Of a stretch of DNA of 35,059 nt, positions 8,427 through 16,737 are shown one piece after another (the first letter of the stretch is position 1; each line of letters starts with the position of its first letter). Both the position numbers and the translations under genes were made by a program. This DNA is from Candidatus Jordarchaeum sp. LHC_1308 (GTDB taxonomy: Archaea > Asgardarchaeota > Jordiarchaeia > Jordiarchaeales > Freyrarchaeaceae), in contig JAHLWX010000012.1 of the NCBI GenBank assembly GCA_019057675.1, forward strand, positions 1 to 35,059, in the 5' to 3' direction. The notes under the pieces were generated by a model. It saw only the letters and a program-made list of their open reading frames with translations. It did no database searches and had not been told where the DNA came from.

Positions 8427-8457
8427 ATTTTTCGAAAAATACTTGCGAAGTATTTTT
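8427..8457. promoter_or_regulatory. Two overlapping perfect palindromes in a divergent promoter
   Basis: ATTTTTCGAAAAAT (8427-8440) is a perfect 14-base palindrome. It overlaps a second inverted repeat with arms AAAAATACTT (8435-8444) and AAGTATTTTT (8448-8457) around a GCG centre. Together they form three AT-rich half-sites across about 31 bases. The structure lies between the divergent genes starting at 8367 and 8513, and its right end supplies a TATA-like TATTTTTAT for the plus-strand gene. A repressor binding here could shut both directions. Binding is inferred; the symmetry is directly visible. Confidence 0.55.
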
Positions 8458-8512
8458 ATCGGGGAAATGCAAAACAACAACCTCAAATAAATTGAGGCTG
8501 GTGACTGCTAAT

Positions 8513-8812
8513 TTGAGTCAAAAGGAACAGGAAAGCGACGTAAGTAGCCTTGCAACACTACTTTTCCTCGGATTTGTATGTGTTGTAGGCTATCTCTTAG
8601 AATCATACTGGAATGGTTTGTTCCCCTTCTCCATAAGTTACACGAACACAGTCTTTTTGGCATCGCCTCATGGTCTTATAGCCATGTGTAGCTTAGCGGT
8701 AGCCTTCCTGGTATTAGGTGCGTTTAAAGCGAGGTATCCCCGCTTAGTGATTACAATTTTCTTTGTAGGAGGATGCATTGTGATACTCCTACTTTGGCTT
8801 GTCATATTCTAG
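8513..8812 (+). CDS. Small three-span membrane protein
   Basis: Unrecognised family. After a polar N-terminus, three hydrophobic segments are visible: LATLLFLGFVCVVGYLLESYW, VFLASPHGLIAMCSLAVAFLVLG and LVITIFFVGGCIVILLLWLVIF. The last span reaches the C-terminus, ending in IF with no tail. The track ORF begins at a TTG at 8492, but GGTGA eight bases upstream of the TTG at 8513 gives a better start (MSQKEQ, 99 residues). It precedes the Get3/ArsA gene by 114 bases on the same strand. That invites, but does not prove, a link with membrane-protein insertion. Confidence 0.7.
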   Translation: MSQKEQESDVSSLATLLFLGFVCVVGYLLESYWNGLFPFSISYTNTVFLASPHGLIAMCSLAVAFLVLGAFKARYPRLVITIFFVGGCIVILLLWLVIF

Positions 8813-8926
8813 TAAAAACTTAAACTTAGCCTTAAAGTCGTCTTCCTTGTCTTGGAGCTAGAAACATTCTTAAGTGGCTGCTTCTTTTCTTGAAGTAAAG
8901 TTAAAACTCGATTGGCGGTGTAACCT

Positions 8927-9883
8927 TTGACCTTAACCGACCTCTTAGATAATCGAGGTGTTTCTTTCATACTTTTTGGCGGGAAGGGTGGCGTGGGTAA
9001 AACCAGTTGTTCTGCGGCGTCAGCTTTATGGGCAGCCGAGCATGGAAAAGAAACCCTTATAATAAGTACCGATCCAGCTCATAGTTTAAGTGATAGCTTT
9101 GACCAGCAAATAGGAGGAGAAATAAAGAAGGTAGAAGGGTGTAGCAACCTTTCGGCTCTAGAGCTTGACCCTAGGAAGACCTTTGAAGAATACAAAAGGA
9201 AACTATCGGAGGCAGAAGGATTTGAAGAGCAAACCCAATCGGTTCTTCAAGAGATCGGAGATCTTTCCAGTATGACCCCTCCAGGGGTGGACGAAGCAAT
9301 AGCGTTCGCGAAGGTTCTTGAGTTCATCGAGAACCCAGAATACGACCTAGTGATTTTCGACACCGCGCCAACAGGACACACACTGCGCCTTCTAGGCCTA
9401 CCTGACATACTAAACAGCTGGGTTGTAAACATCATAAAAGTCAGGGTTTACATGAGCAAGCTGACCGGTCTCTTCAAGCGGCTTATCGGGCGAGGAGATG
9501 AAGAGGACAGAACCCTGGAAGTTCTAGAAAAGTTAAAGAATACAATCGGCGTGGCTAGGGAGACGCTCAAGGATCCTAACGAAACGGCTTTCGTCATAGT
9601 TATGATACCTGAAGCCATGGCGATATATGAAACCGAACGTCTTCTTTCATCATTGATGGAGTATGAAATTCCATGCGACCACATAATTGTTAATATGATC
9701 TATCCTGACGTGCCAAATTGTCCCTTCTGCCGTGCAAGGAGGCAAATGCAGCAGGAAAACCTAAAGGACATAAGGGAACTATATGATGACTTCAACATAA
9801 CTGAGGTGCCTCTTTTCGAGACAGAAATAAGAGGGTTAGACATGCTCAAAAAACTCTCAGAAATTCTATTCGAGGGTTTTTAA
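8927..9883 (+). CDS. Get3/ArsA-family ATPase
   Basis: ArsA/Get3 ATPases either drive arsenite export or deliver tail-anchored proteins to membranes. The 318-residue single-copy protein has the deviant Walker A GGKGGVGKTS (about residues 18-27), switch I STDPAHSLSDSF, and the A-loop FDTAPTGHTLRLL. A CPFC pair near residue 264 matches the zinc-binding CXXC of Get3, whereas bacterial ArsA has two ATPase halves. No arsenic genes are nearby, so a targeting role is favoured. The start is TTG after GGTG with near-ideal spacing. Its 3' end overlaps the convergent Fe-S gene by 18 bases. Confidence 0.9.
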   Translation: MTLTDLLDNRGVSFILFGGKGGVGKTSCSAASALWAAEHGKETLIISTDPAHSLSDSFDQQIGGEIKKVEGCSNLSALELDPRKTFEEYKRKLSEAEGFEEQTQSVLQEIGDLSSMTPPGVDEAIAFAKVLEFIENPEYDLVIFDTAPTGHTLRLLGLPDILNSWVVNIIKVRVYMSKLTGLFKRLIGRGDEEDRTLEVLEKLKNTIGVARETLKDPNETAFVIVMIPEAMAIYETERLLSSLMEYEIPCDHIIVNMIYPDVPNCPFCRARRQMQQENLKDIRELYDDFNITEVPLFETEIRGLDMLKKLSEILFEGF

Positions 9884-10999
9884 GTGTTTAGCGACGAACT
9901 CTGAGAGGTCATAAACTTTTATTTTTCCTTCCGAGACTCCTTCAAGCTGGTTCTTGCAGAAGGGGCAGGCTGTGACTAGAATTTCCGCCCCTGTCGCCGT
10001 AGCTTCTCTAATCCTTTCCATTCCTATTTTCCGAGACAGCTCCGGAAAGTTCAACTGGAGACCTCCACCGCTACCACAGCACTTCGAATTCCTCTTGCTC
10101 CACTCCATTTCGATAAGCTGAACTCTAGCGAAACTGTTCAGGACGCTTCTCGGCTCCTCGTAGACACCCATATGCCTTCCCAGATGACAAGGGTCGTGAT
10201 AGGTCACTTTCAAGTCTTTTTCCCTGCTGGTCTTCCTTATTTCGAGTTTTCCCTCTTCAATTACTTTCCATAAGTACTGGCTTAAGTGCAAAACCCGAGT
10301 TTTTAGTGGAAAACCCATTTTCGGGTAGTCCCGGGAGAGGGTCATATAGCACCCGGCACATGACGTGACAACGATATCGCACCCCGATCTTTCTATTACC
10401 TCTTTATTGTGCTTGGCGTGCTCTGCGGCTAGCTCCCTATGGCCTGTCGATAAAAGTGGGGCTCCACAGCACCACTCCTCGTCTATCAGCGTAAAGCCGT
10501 CTCCAGCCTGCTCAAGTATCTCGGCCGTGGCTTTCGCTATACTCGGTTGTTTATAAGCCGAAGTGCAGCCAACGAAGTAAGCTACTCCCCCTTCCTTCTT
10601 CTTTCCATTTTTCTTTCCCTTTCTAAGTGCAGCAAGCCTTTTATTATGCGGTTCACCATAAGGGTTTCTTTCACTCCTAGCCCTTTCACCAAGCTCAACC
10701 GTAGCTTCGGGAGCTACATCTTTTTCGAGAAGCTTCGCCCTTACATCCTTAACTATCTCCGGAACGTCAACTCGTGGAAGACACCACTCCGTGCACAAGC
10801 CACAAGTTGCGCATTGATAAATTACCTCTGCAGTCCTTTTTCCCCCTTTAATTGCTTCATTACGCAGGTAGTAAGCTATGAGGCACTTGCCGTAGGGGGC
10901 TACTGTTTCAAGTTTAAGTTGATTCGCAACAATACACACGAAACGGCACATCTTCATGCATTCTACTCCACACATAACTACGGGGTCTAGCGTCATCAT
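9866..10999 (-). CDS. HdrD/GlpC-like iron-sulfur protein with two CCG domains
   Basis: This is an electron-transfer subunit of the kind paired with FAD-linked dehydrogenases (GlcF, HdrD, GlpC). The N-terminus has cysteine clusters CGVECMKMCRFVC and CATCGLCTEWC for [4Fe-4S] centres; the first is unusual in spacing. Two CCG domains follow: FVGC/WCCG/SCAGC in the first half and HDPCHLGRH/KCCGSGGG/ACPFC in the second. All four blocks are intact, so noncubane cluster binding as in HdrB is plausible. It is the last gene of the glycerol operon, 6 bases after the FAD oxidase, and is its likely electron acceptor. No membrane span is present, so the downstream acceptor is not shown. Confidence 0.85.
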   Translation of the reverse strand: MMTLDPVVMCGVECMKMCRFVCIVANQLKLETVAPYGKCLIAYYLRNEAIKGGKRTAEVIYQCATCGLCTEWCLPRVDVPEIVKDVRAKLLEKDVAPEATVELGERARSERNPYGEPHNKRLAALRKGKKNGKKKEGGVAYFVGCTSAYKQPSIAKATAEILEQAGDGFTLIDEEWCCGAPLLSTGHRELAAEHAKHNKEVIERSGCDIVVTSCAGCYMTLSRDYPKMGFPLKTRVLHLSQYLWKVIEEGKLEIRKTSREKDLKVTYHDPCHLGRHMGVYEEPRSVLNSFARVQLIEMEWSKRNSKCCGSGGGLQLNFPELSRKIGMERIREATATGAEILVTACPFCKNQLEGVSEGKIKVYDLSEFVAKHLKTLE

Positions 11000-11005
11000 T
11001 CTCCC

Positions 11006-12433
11006 TCATAGTCCAAGTTTACCTGGATTCATTATGTTGTTAGGGTCCAGCGCTCTCTTAATGGCCTTCAAAATGTCAAAAGCCTTCCCGTGCTCTTTAT
11101 GCATCCAGCCAGCCCTAACTAGTCCAACACCATGATGATGGCTTATTGTCCCGCCAACCTTTAGGCACGCTTCTAACGCGTCCTTCCAAACGGAGTTATA
11201 AACTTTCACTGCTCTTTCATGATCCTGTTGCTGAGTGAAGAAGATCATGTATATTGAGCCTCCATCCTCATAGAAGTGCGAGAAGTGAGCCATCATAGTT
11301 ACGCCAGGGTTCCTTTCCTCAACGGTTCTCTTAATAGTCCAGTAAAGTTCCTCAAGCTTATCGTATGGTGCTGCAACGTCTACGGTGTCCGCTATTATGC
11401 TATAGGACGACCTGAAAGCGTCAGGATAATACATATCGTATCTGTGGCGCCACCAGTGTTCTGCTAGTTCCCGGCTTACCTCTACTCCTCCCTCCTCCAA
11501 GCATATTCCCGTGGCTATTTTCTCTTCTAAATCCACAATTTCTCTTGATCCATCGAAGCCTAGTATCAAGTACGATCCACCTTCAGGTATTTCGGCTTTC
11601 CCCTTAAGGGTAAATTGGGCATCAATGTAGTCGTAGAGCCGTATCACGCAAGGCTTTACTCCTTTACGGAAGATCTTAATAACGGACTCTATTCCTGAGT
11701 GAAGGTTCTTGAATATGAAAGCTTTAAACCTCCTCTCCTCCGGAAGATGCTTTATTTTCAATGTGACTTCCGTTATTATTCCAAGTGTCCCCTCCGAACC
11801 TATGAACAGCTGTTTCAAGTCTGGTCCAGTAGATGATCGGGGAACTGGTTTTATCCTTATTATCTCGCCTGTAGGAATAACGACTTCCATACCTGCAACC
11901 ATATCTTCTATTTTTCCATACTTAGATGAAAGCGAGCCCGCCGAACGACAGGCTACAAATCCGCCCACAGTTGAACAATACATGGACGCAGGGTAGTGAG
12001 GTAAAGTGTAGCCCATCTTGTTCAGCTCTCTTTCCAGCACTTCTCCTAAAATGCCCGGCTGGACTGTTACGAGTAACGATTTGTGGTCGACTTTGACTAT
12101 CCTGTCCATTTTCTTAAGGTCCACTACGATGCCCCCGTGAACTGGGATGGTTCCACCGCAAACCCCTGCGCCCCCTCCGAACGGTATTAGGGGTATCCGG
12201 AATCTGTTTGCTAGCTTAACGATCTCTGAAATCTGCTCCGCGTTTTCGGGGTGCACTATGAAGTCAGGTTTAGGAAGCTCTCCCCCGCCCTTAATCCAAG
12301 GAACAGTCAGTTGCCATGCATCGCGTGAATAGCAGAGTAAATCTGCTTCGTCGCAGTATACGTTTTTCTGTCCTACTATGCCGACAATCTCCTCATAAAC
12401 AATGTTTCTCCAGAATGCTCCTCGCTCGCTCAA
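11006..12433 (-). CDS. FAD-linked oxidase, alkyldihydroxyacetonephosphate synthase-like
   Basis: This is a VAO/PCMH-type flavoprotein of 475 residues. The FAD-binding half shows PFGGGAGVCGG, then LERELNKMGYTLPH, STVGGFVACRSAG, KYGKIEDM and STGPDLKQLFIGSEGTLGIITE. This series resembles alkyl-DHAP synthase (AGPS) more than D-lactate or glycolate dehydrogenases. Near the C-terminus it has SHHHGVG (His 432-434), the AGPS triple histidine, where GlcD/Dld proteins carry GEHGIG. AGPS swaps the acyl of acyl-DHAP for a fatty alcohol, but here the gene lies in a glycerol-3-phosphate oxidation operon and is followed by an HdrD-like protein, which suggests a redox dehydrogenase. The start is TTG after GGAGGT. 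Substrate is undecided. Confidence 0.85.
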   Translation of the reverse strand: MSERGAFWRNIVYEEIVGIVGQKNVYCDEADLLCYSRDAWQLTVPWIKGGGELPKPDFIVHPENAEQISEIVKLANRFRIPLIPFGGGAGVCGGTIPVHGGIVVDLKKMDRIVKVDHKSLLVTVQPGILGEVLERELNKMGYTLPHYPASMYCSTVGGFVACRSAGSLSSKYGKIEDMVAGMEVVIPTGEIIRIKPVPRSSTGPDLKQLFIGSEGTLGIITEVTLKIKHLPEERRFKAFIFKNLHSGIESVIKIFRKGVKPCVIRLYDYIDAQFTLKGKAEIPEGGSYLILGFDGSREIVDLEEKIATGICLEEGGVEVSRELAEHWWRHRYDMYYPDAFRSSYSIIADTVDVAAPYDKLEELYWTIKRTVEERNPGVTMMAHFSHFYEDGGSIYMIFFTQQQDHERAVKVYNSVWKDALEACLKVGGTISHHHGVGLVRAGWMHKEHGKAFDILKAIKRALDPNNIMNPGKLGL

Positions 12434-12437
12434 AAAT

Positions 12438-13664
12438 TTAAACCTCCTTTGAATATATCCTCTTGGCTAGAAAGACTGTAAAGTCGTCTATTCCAACGCT
12501 AAGTTTCCTTCGAGCAACCCCCTCAGAAATGTTAACCGTGCAGAGGGGGCATGGAGCCACGACAAGCCCAGCTCCCGATTTAGAAATTACGTCAAGCTTT
12601 CTGCTCCTTATAGCTGCCGAAACGGTTGGATCATGAAATTTGAGCAGACCTCCGGCCCCACAGCACTCGTCAGCCCCCTTCATGCCGGCGTAGTTAACGT
12701 TTGGCAATGCTTTAAGTATTCTTTCTGCATATGCAACAACGTATCTTCCTACATGTCTGCCTAAATGGCAAGGCTCGTGAAGTGCAACTTTAACGTTACC
12801 CCCATTGCAAGCTTTCCTACTTATTACATCGACGCCTACTTCTTCAAACAGGAACTCGATCAAGTGTCTTACATGGATGCCCGAGCCCAGGTGCTTGGCC
12901 GCCGCTCTTAACTCCGAAGCACACCCTGCACAAGTAGTAACGACCTCCCTTACACCTAACTCCTTTATTTTCTCAAAAAAGCCACGTTGAAGCTCGTCTG
13001 CCATTGCCGAGTCTCCTATCAATCTGATGGGAAGACCGCAGCACTTCCATCCTTCTGGAATTCCGTAATTTACATTGAAAGCCTCTAGAACAAGCTTTCC
13101 AGCTTCTTTGACATCTAGCAGTCTAGTTTCGGCCTGACAACCTGGGAAATAAGCTATTTTGCTTCCCTTTTCAAGAGGAGGGTCTTTCGTTAATGGTAAA
13201 CCAATCATCTCCAATCTCCCTTTAAGGCTCTCCCCCCTCTCTTCGTTGCTCATAGGCTCGAATATGTAACCATATTTCGAAACGTTCTCCAGTAGTGTCT
13301 TAAGCTCTTCGGGCACGAGATCCGGTCTCTGGACGAAAATTTTCGACCTGAGGAGCACAACAACTTCCGGAATTGGAGCGTTAACAGGGCATTTTTCTTG
13401 GCATTGACCGCACAGAGTGCACATGTAAACAATGTTGCTCGCCCTCCAGAATTCTCTTACATCCCTAGAGAGCTCGTCAGCTATCCCTCGTGGGCCAGGA
13501 TAAAACTTGTCTGTGACCTCAAAGACAGGGCAGAACGCAAGACATAAAGAGCAATTCTGACATTTCTCTATCTCACTGTAAATTTCATCTTCATAGGGAG
13601 AGAAGACTACTATCTTCTCCTCGGCGAGAATCCTACTAATGTGGTCGATCTCCTTTTTTCCCAT
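12438..13664 (-). CDS. glpC: Anaerobic glycerol-3-phosphate dehydrogenase subunit C
   Basis: GlpC is the iron-sulfur subunit that takes electrons from GlpAB to the membrane. Two ferredoxin-type motifs are visible, CQNCSLCLAFCP and CTLCGQCQEKCP. Two CCG domains follow (PGCQAETR/WKCCGLP/TCAGC and HEPCHLGRH/DECCGAGG/PCPLC). The track ORF starts at 13676; a GGTGG five bases before the ATG at 13664 argues for a 408-residue protein beginning MGKKEID. It follows glpB by about 39 bases and precedes the AGPS-like gene by 4. It is a close architectural twin of the last gene in this operon, so the operon carries two such Fe-S proteins. Confidence 0.88.
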   Translation of the reverse strand: MGKKEIDHISRILAEEKIVVFSPYEDEIYSEIEKCQNCSLCLAFCPVFEVTDKFYPGPRGIADELSRDVREFWRASNIVYMCTLCGQCQEKCPVNAPIPEVVVLLRSKIFVQRPDLVPEELKTLLENVSKYGYIFEPMSNEERGESLKGRLEMIGLPLTKDPPLEKGSKIAYFPGCQAETRLLDVKEAGKLVLEAFNVNYGIPEGWKCCGLPIRLIGDSAMADELQRGFFEKIKELGVREVVTTCAGCASELRAAAKHLGSGIHVRHLIEFLFEEVGVDVISRKACNGGNVKVALHEPCHLGRHVGRYVVAYAERILKALPNVNYAGMKGADECCGAGGLLKFHDPTVSAAIRSRKLDVISKSGAGLVVAPCPLCTVNISEGVARRKLSVGIDDFTVFLAKRIYSKEV

Positions 13665-13703
13665 AAAAACCACCATCTTCCTATTCCTGCTTAAGCCCTA
13701 CAC

Positions 13704-15026
13704 TCAGCCCACATAAATTGCCGCGCTTATCCCCGCTACGTAGCCGGTGGCTGTTGCAACGCCCATACCGCTTTTCTCCCTCACGTAGCTATAGCCTGAA
13801 ATAAGGGAGCCGGCAACAAATAAATTCTCGTAAACAACCTCACCCTCAACTACTGGCTTCATCTGGGCGTTAACCTTTACCCCGCATCCCATGAGAGGGT
13901 GCCCCCCTTGGGGGAAAGGAGACCTAGCTAGAAGCCGCGGGATCTTTTGTCCTCTTAACGCCTTCCCCCTCTCGTCGTATAAAGGTAAGTTGAACACGGC
14001 CTCCTTTACTTTGTCCTCCTCCTCCACTAGTCCCCCGCCAATGAATTTCCCTGTCGCTAAAATGTAAGCCCCAGCTTTTGCAGGGAAATGTTTCCCTCCG
14101 GAGTCCAGTATGACGCTCATAACACGTCTCCCTTCACTTTTAAATCCGACTGCTTTATAGCCTCTGAGAATTCTTACCCCCTTCTCAGCGACCCCTTCCT
14201 CAAGCGCCCTCATCAGTCTTTGAGCTGGCACTGAGGGAGGTGGCGACACAAGCTCAAACACCTCAGCTTCCGTCTCTTCTCTAAGAATCCTCATGCTTTC
14301 ATAATGCTTTCTCAGTCCAAGCGTTGGGAGGGCTATATGCGAGGTGTTGCCTTTAACTGTTTCGTCTCTTAGTTTTTTAGCCAGTATCTCTCTGAATTCG
14401 TCTTTATCAATCATTCTCGCTAGTTCTATGAACGTCAGGTTAAAGTCTCTTAAAGCTGGAAGTGAGAGCTTGACTCCGTCAGCTTTTCTGAGTTCAACGT
14501 TGAATTTAGATGCAAAGTGCTTAAAGCCTGAGGCGCAAAAACGCGGGTTGAACCCTGCCAGTCCATTAAAGCCTACAACGAGTAATGACGCCCCATCAAG
14601 CTTATTTAGTGTCCCCCCACTCATTGTTGACTGGTAGAAGCATGTTATCTTAAAACTGCCTATGGTGTTTAGAAGAATAACATTCTTTTCGATGTTCCCA
14701 TCAAATCTGACCTCATGAGTAGAGGCCATGTCTAGTAAGCATTTTGTGGCTTCTTTAATTACGTCGGCAACGCTTCTTTCGCTCGAAATAACAGAGTATG
14801 GATGTTGCGGCAAACACTCAATGGTCTGGGTGACTCCTTCGAGGGGGCTTAATGTGATTTCTCCTTCCGGAAGGCACCCCATTACGTCGATCACCCCAGA
14901 CGACTGGTAGCTGGCTCCTGACCCTCTGTCAACAATCACAACTTCCACTCCTTCATCGGCAGCTTTGGCTGCGGCCAATAATCCAGCTACTCCGCCGCCT
15001 ATTACTAGAACATCGGTCTCAATCAC
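13704..15026 (-). CDS. glpB: Anaerobic glycerol-3-phosphate dehydrogenase subunit B
   Basis: GlpB is the second flavoprotein of the GlpABC complex, oxidising sn-glycerol-3-phosphate to dihydroxyacetone phosphate. The N-terminal Rossmann motif DVLVIGGGVAGLLAAAKA is complete, followed by the family's SSGVIDVMG stretch. FPQGGHPLMGCGV and NLFVAGSLISGYSYVREKSGMGVA near the C-terminus match the GlpB FAD-binding end. Length (440) is close to bacterial GlpB (about 420). The start is a GTG that overlaps the glpA stop by four bases (GTGA), indicating translational coupling and a stoichiometric complex. Confidence 0.9.
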   Translation of the reverse strand: MIETDVLVIGGGVAGLLAAAKAADEGVEVVIVDRGSGASYQSSGVIDVMGCLPEGEITLSPLEGVTQTIECLPQHPYSVISSERSVADVIKEATKCLLDMASTHEVRFDGNIEKNVILLNTIGSFKITCFYQSTMSGGTLNKLDGASLLVVGFNGLAGFNPRFCASGFKHFASKFNVELRKADGVKLSLPALRDFNLTFIELARMIDKDEFREILAKKLRDETVKGNTSHIALPTLGLRKHYESMRILREETEAEVFELVSPPPSVPAQRLMRALEEGVAEKGVRILRGYKAVGFKSEGRRVMSVILDSGGKHFPAKAGAYILATGKFIGGGLVEEEDKVKEAVFNLPLYDERGKALRGQKIPRLLARSPFPQGGHPLMGCGVKVNAQMKPVVEGEVVYENLFVAGSLISGYSYVREKSGMGVATATGYVAGISAAIYVG

Positions 15027-16660
15027 TTATCTCCCCCGCCGATTTTCACGTCGATTGATCCCACACAAGCGTAAGCAGCCTGGGTCATCTCATACTCGCT
15101 GAGCTGGGCTCCCCTCAAAATCACGAAATGCCCTTTCCATCTTTCAGCTAAGAAGTTTTCAAGCTCTTTGAATGCTTCATCAACCTTAATTCCTCTCTCC
15201 TCAGCTAGAACCGACATAGCTTTGAATCCGCAGGAGAAGCCTTGACACGGACCCATGCCCATCCTAGTTCGTCTTCTCAGCGCATCTAAGGTTACCCCCC
15301 ACTCGTTCCGTATGACGTACCGTAGCTCAGCCTCGGTTACAGACTCGCATAAGCAAACACTTGAAAGGAAGTCTCTCTCATCCCTTGCCTCCGATAATAT
15401 GGCGTGAGCCAGTGTGCCTTGCCTTGAAGCGAGTCGCCCAGCAACTTGCGGTGAAACACGGTACTTTGAAGCCAGTTCTTCCACGCTGATCTTCCCATCT
15501 GCCCCGGGCAATGGCTCTAAATGAGTTCTACATGGAGCCTCGCGGCCAAGCTTTTCACAGACCAAGTCGGTTATCTTTTCAGCCATAGCTCGGCAGACGA
15601 CCAGCTTTCCCCCCTCGACGCTCACCAGACCCTTAACTCCATCCCTCTCTTCATGATCGATCACCTTGAAGTTTCTTGTCACGTCCCCCTCGGGCACCCA
15701 CCACTGAGCGATTAACGGTCTAACTCCGCACATAACTCTGACTACTCGTGCCTTTCTCACCGAAGGTACAGCCATCTCCATGCTAGAAATTAAATACTCG
15801 ACTTCATCATATGTTGCTTCAGCCTCATCCGGGCTGGTGAATATGTCTATTGCAGTCGTACCCAAAATCGACCCAGTTTCGTGGGGGAATAGGTACACAG
15901 TCCTTCCATCTAAAGCCTGACAGATTATACCAAACCTTGTAATTCTTCTGTCAAAAATGACGTGCGTCCCCTTATTGAGCCTTAGCGTCTGTTTGACCCC
16001 TACCATCCTTGAAATCTCTGGAACCCATGCGCCAGTAGCATTAACTATAATTTTTCCTTTTACCTCCTCTTCCTTGCCGTTTAACCTGTCCCTGACCTTA
16101 ACTCCATAAACTTCCCCGTCCTTATGAAGTATATCGATAACCTCAGTGTACGTCCTTATTTCCGCTCCATGTCGCTTAGCGGATAGCGCCGTAAGAACGG
16201 TTAGCCTAAATGGGTCGATAAACATCTCGTCAAAGTAAGCCGCGAGAATTATCTTTGAGCTCAACTTAGGCTCTAGGCTTCTAGCCTCTTGGGGAGATAA
16301 AACTAAAATAGGACTTGCCTGTCTTTTCTCAGTTAAAGCACCATACTTCTCAGCGAAGCTTGCTCTAAGCTTAAGCTCCTCCTCTGTTAGTATAGCTGTT
16401 ATTATCGGCGTCCTGAATACTATGTGGCCAGCTATCCGAGAAAGATTTATAACTTCCATTGTACACATTGCAGAAAACTCCGGCTCCTGTAGCACGTATT
16501 TTGTTCCCCCACTGATCATGCCGGCGCAGGCACCTGTAGCACCTGATGCTAGGTCCCCTCTCTCGAAAAGAATAGTTTTAAAACCACGCATCGCACAATC
16601 TCTTGCAACGCTAGTACCAGTTGATCCTCCGCCGATAACTATAACATCGTATTCTTCCAA
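15023..16660 (-). CDS. glpA: Glycerol-3-phosphate dehydrogenase subunit A (FAD, with BFD-type [2Fe-2S] domain)
   Basis: This is the catalytic DAO-fold flavoprotein. DVIVIGGGSTGTSVARDCAMRG binds FAD, ERGDLASGATGACAGMISGG matches the GlpA/GlpD region that contacts the cofactor, and INATGAWVPEI is the second FAD segment. The C-terminal part carries four cysteines in a BFD-like arrangement (CLCESVTEAEL, then GPCQGFSCG), the extra [2Fe-2S] domain that separates anaerobic GlpA from aerobic GlpD. The 545-residue length matches. It starts at TTG after GGTG, 77 bases behind the kinase, and is coupled to glpB. Confidence 0.92.
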   Translation of the reverse strand: MEEYDVIVIGGGSTGTSVARDCAMRGFKTILFERGDLASGATGACAGMISGGTKYVLQEPEFSAMCTMEVINLSRIAGHIVFRTPIITAILTEEELKLRASFAEKYGALTEKRQASPILVLSPQEARSLEPKLSSKIILAAYFDEMFIDPFRLTVLTALSAKRHGAEIRTYTEVIDILHKDGEVYGVKVRDRLNGKEEEVKGKIIVNATGAWVPEISRMVGVKQTLRLNKGTHVIFDRRITRFGIICQALDGRTVYLFPHETGSILGTTAIDIFTSPDEAEATYDEVEYLISSMEMAVPSVRKARVVRVMCGVRPLIAQWWVPEGDVTRNFKVIDHEERDGVKGLVSVEGGKLVVCRAMAEKITDLVCEKLGREAPCRTHLEPLPGADGKISVEELASKYRVSPQVAGRLASRQGTLAHAILSEARDERDFLSSVCLCESVTEAELRYVIRNEWGVTLDALRRRTRMGMGPCQGFSCGFKAMSVLAEERGIKVDEAFKELENFLAERWKGHFVILRGAQLSEYEMTQAAYACVGSIDVKIGGGDK

Positions 16661-16737
16661 GTATTACACCACAAAAGACAGATATATCAGTTAAAAAATA
16701 ACCTCTCTTTTCGTCATTTATTTTTTTCGAGGCTTAA

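Noticed and set aside
8927-9883. Arsenite efflux ATPase (arsA of an ars operon)
   Set aside because: No arsB, arsC or arsR-like gene adjoins it, it has a single ATPase unit, and its CPFC motif fits Get3 better.
10547-10990. 147-residue plus-strand ORF opposite the CCG protein
   Set aside because: It is a shadow of a gene with intact Cys motifs on the other strand, and the translation has no recognisable domain.
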